Part shown: positions 62,333 to 64,000 of the stretch, in pieces
Layout of the letters: each line of letters opens with the position of its first letter
Position numbering within the stretch: position 1 is the first letter of the stretch
Assembly: GCF_001544915.2 (NCBI RefSeq)
Contig: NZ_FCOE02000040.1
Coordinates: forward strand, 1 to 64,000
Length of the DNA stretch: 64,000 nt
From: Caballeronia pedi
Lineage (GTDB): Bacteria; Pseudomonadota; Gammaproteobacteria; Burkholderiales; Burkholderiaceae
Direction of reading: 5' to 3'
The notes under the pieces: generated by a model
What the model saw: the letters and a program-made list of their open reading frames with translations, nothing else
Databases searched by the model: none
Told to the model about the DNA's origin: nothing
Program-made: the position numbers and the translations under genes

Positions 62333-63118
62333 ATGCTCGACTCCTCCGCCCTTCGCGACTTCAACCCGCTTTTCATCACCCCCTGCTACTCCGGCCAGGT
62401 GACGTCCGGCTACGCCAACAGCATGCTCACGCTGACCAACGAACTCTGGCGTCTAGGCGTGCAAGGCTCGATGCGCATCCGCTCCGGCGAAAGCCTCGTC
62501 ACCCGCGCGCGCAATGAAGCCGTCGCGCATTTTCTCGCGCAGAAACAGCATACGCATCTCTTCTGGATCGATGCCGACATCGGTTTCACGCCCGACCAGG
62601 CGCTGCGACTGCTGCTGGCGGACCGCGATGTCGTCGCGGGCGTCTATCCGTTGAAGCGCATCGACTGGACCGGCGAGATTCCCGCCGGCCTCACGCAAGA
62701 GCAGTTTCTGACGCGCGCGCTGCGCTATCCGGTGAATTCGCGCAATGGAGCGCGCGTGGCGATCGATAGCGACGGCTTCATGGAAGTGGACGAAGCGCCG
62801 ACGGGCTTCATGTGCATCCGCCGCTCGGTGCTCGAAACGATGATCGCGCGGATGCCGGAACTGCAATACGTTCCCGACGCGCCGCCCGATTCCCCGCTGC
62901 ATGGCTACTGCCATCGCTTTTTCGACGTGATGGTCGAGCACGAGACCGGACGCTATCTTTCCGAGGACTATGCGTTCTGCCGCCGCTGGCGCGACCTGGG
63001 CGGAAAGGTCTTCGTCGATGCGGGCTCCAGACTCGCGCATCATGGGTCGTACACGTATCGCGGGGATTTCGGCGCGGCGTGGGCGCAGGACCCGGAGCGC
63101 GCCGTGGGCGGGCTGTGA
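62333..63118 (+). CDS. Glycosyltransferase-like protein (GT2-type fold)
   Basis: This 261-residue cytosolic protein has a GT-A-like central DxD-type motif (FWIDADIGF), with RARNEAVAHFLAQKQ before it and EDYAFCRRW near the C-terminus; the latter resembles the ED motif of inverting glycosyltransferases. It contains no membrane segment. It may transfer a sugar to a surface polymer, but the donor and acceptor are unknown. The start at 62333 lacks a clear ribosome site. It converges with the membrane glycosyltransferase gene. Confidence 0.75.
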   Translation: MLDSSALRDFNPLFITPCYSGQVTSGYANSMLTLTNELWRLGVQGSMRIRSGESLVTRARNEAVAHFLAQKQHTHLFWIDADIGFTPDQALRLLLADRDVVAGVYPLKRIDWTGEIPAGLTQEQFLTRALRYPVNSRNGARVAIDSDGFMEVDEAPTGFMCIRRSVLETMIARMPELQYVPDAPPDSPLHGYCHRFFDVMVEHETGRYLSEDYAFCRRWRDLGGKVFVDAGSRLAHHGSYTYRGDFGAAWAQDPERAVGGL

Positions 63119-63141
63119 GCGGACGACGCGACGCGTCGTGC

Positions 63142-64000
63142 TCATTGACGCCTGAAGACGCTCACCGGAGAACCATAGCGCCCCGATATCGGCGCCGTGG
63201 TATGTACCAGCACGTAGTGCTGTCCCGTCAGTCGTTCAAGCAGCGCCTCGGACATCGCAAAATTCTTCATTCCCTCGATGACAGATAGCGGCTCCTGCAT
63301 CGCCACGACGACGTCGGGCGGCGTGCGCAGCGTCTGTGCGAGCATTTGCATGCGCGTCGATTCCGGCAGCGCGACCGCTATGTACGGCCAGCACATGTTG
63401 AGGGGATAAGCGCTCGGCGCTTCATGGGCCAGCAGAACATGCGGCAGACAGCTCCAGGAAAACACCTTGTCCTGCGGCTTGATGTACTGCATCACTTCGC
63501 GAGTGGACTGGTTGATCGGCGCCCACTGGTTTTTTAACTCATTCTCCGCTCTCATCCCCGAGTAGCTGAACACGAGCGCTGCCGTCAGAAGGATCGAAAC
63601 GGCGGAGCCGGACAGTGAAATTCGCGGGGACGAATTGGCGAGCAAGAGTCCCATCGTGAACGCGACGGGAGCCAGGCACGCAAGGAAATAGTGCGGAAAG
63701 AACGTCAGCGCCAGGACCGCCTGCAACCACGCGCCGATCATCCACGCGACGCCGAGCGTCAAGGCAATCCGACGTCTCGTCCAAGCTTGCTCACGGGTGC
63801 GGAGCAGCCACGAGAACGCCCATGGAACCATCGCGATCATCGCGATTGCGGTCCATACGCGGTGTGCGCTCAGGAACTGGGCCAGATTCAACTTCCACAA
63901 CGGAATCAGAAAGGATCGCTGCGCATTCTGTAGAACATCCGTCACGAGACTCGTCGAGAGGCCGGCACGGTAGTACATCGTGCTGAACAGATAATTGTGC
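63142..64000 (-). CDS. Membrane glycosyltransferase-like protein, C-terminal fragment (ArnT/PMT type)
   Basis: The open frame continues past the right edge (last visible upstream residues HNYLFST before MYYRAGL), so only the C-terminal ~285 residues are seen. It contains about four to five membrane helices, then a soluble end of about 110 residues (SWSCLPHVLLAHEAPSAYPL). The pattern fits the C-terminal half of ArnT/PMT-like lipid-linked sugar transferases, which glycosylate in the periplasm from polyprenyl-phosphate donors. The catalytic N-terminal loop is outside the window, so the family call is tentative. Confidence 0.6.
   Translation of the reverse strand, partial: HNYLFSTMYYRAGLSTSLVTDVLQNAQRSFLIPLWKLNLAQFLSAHRVWTAIAMIAMVPWAFSWLLRTREQAWTRRRIALTLGVAWMIGAWLQAVLALTFFPHYFLACLAPVAFTMGLLLANSSPRISLSGSAVSILLTAALVFSYSGMRAENELKNQWAPINQSTREVMQYIKPQDKVFSWSCLPHVLLAHEAPSAYPLNMCWPYIAVALPESTRMQMLAQTLRTPPDVVVAMQEPLSVIEGMKNFAMSEALLERLTGQHYVLVHTTAPISGRYGSPVSVFRRQ

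Overview
This window is chromosomal DNA from a high-GC beta-proteobacterium. The genus is most likely Caballeronia, Paraburkholderia or another Burkholderia relative. That reading rests on the Burkholderia-type porin signal region, the BktB-like thiolase, the 2-ketogluconate (kgu/ptxS) operon, RimO, the density of LysR regulators and a palindromic intergenic repeat of a kind I associate with this group. Almost all coding DNA has the same GC-rich codon use. The one clear exception is an AT-richer stretch at about 35.6-38.0 kb. I saw no rRNA, tRNA, CRISPR array, integrase or intact insertion sequence.

Layout. 0-8.3 kb: the start of a porin, a Rieske oxygenase with a LysR regulator and a DMT exporter, a DUF938 methyltransferase, an ankyrin protein, a PRC-barrel lipoprotein and an MFS transporter. 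8.3-9.0 kb: a 600-bp imperfect palindrome. 9-16.8 kb: a MerA-like flavin oxidoreductase, a CPA-type antiporter, a small kinase, a saccharopine-dehydrogenase-like enzyme with an Lrp regulator, a LysR regulator, a Spy/CpxP-like protein and a PGDYG protein. 16.8-23.1 kb: an intramembrane protease gene and the kguE-kguK-kguT-kguD-ptxS cluster, which takes up 2-ketogluconate, phosphorylates it and reduces it to 6-phosphogluconate. A perfect 14-bp operator palindrome lies in front of kguE, and a deleted copy of the 8.3-kb palindrome lies inside the operon. 23.2-30 kb: a sulfite module consisting of a divergent LysR regulator, a YeiH-family exporter and the quinone-linked sulfite dehydrogenase SoeABC. 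A convergent PLP enzyme of sulfur amino acid metabolism follows.

30-35.6 kb holds a glutathione S-transferase, an aldo-keto reductase, a ClC channel and two small proteins. 35.6-38 kb is the AT-richer island: a non-coding stretch packed with hairpins that ends in a strong terminator, a DUF6402-like protein (a family I associate with type VI secretion cargo) and a two-helix membrane protein that may be its partner. 38-43 kb: an AsmA-family protein, a FetAB-like ABC exporter and two VOC proteins. 43.1-48.6 kb: a red-light sensing operon in which heme oxygenase, bacteriophytochrome and response regulator overlap, followed by a hybrid histidine kinase. 48.8-52.7 kb: Ku and the multidomain ligase LigD (non-homologous end joining) with a small hydrophilic protein. 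53-64 kb: a secreted protein, an MDR dehydrogenase with a divergent LysR, serB, a five-gene minus-strand run (rimO, PfkB sugar kinase, bktB, lipoprotein, metC), a glycosyltransferase-like protein and the C-terminal part of a membrane glycosyltransferase cut by the window edge.

Most of the window is ordinary. The features most worth following up are the hairpin-rich island with its two cargo genes, the palindromic repeat and its deletion derivative, and the photoreceptor operon.
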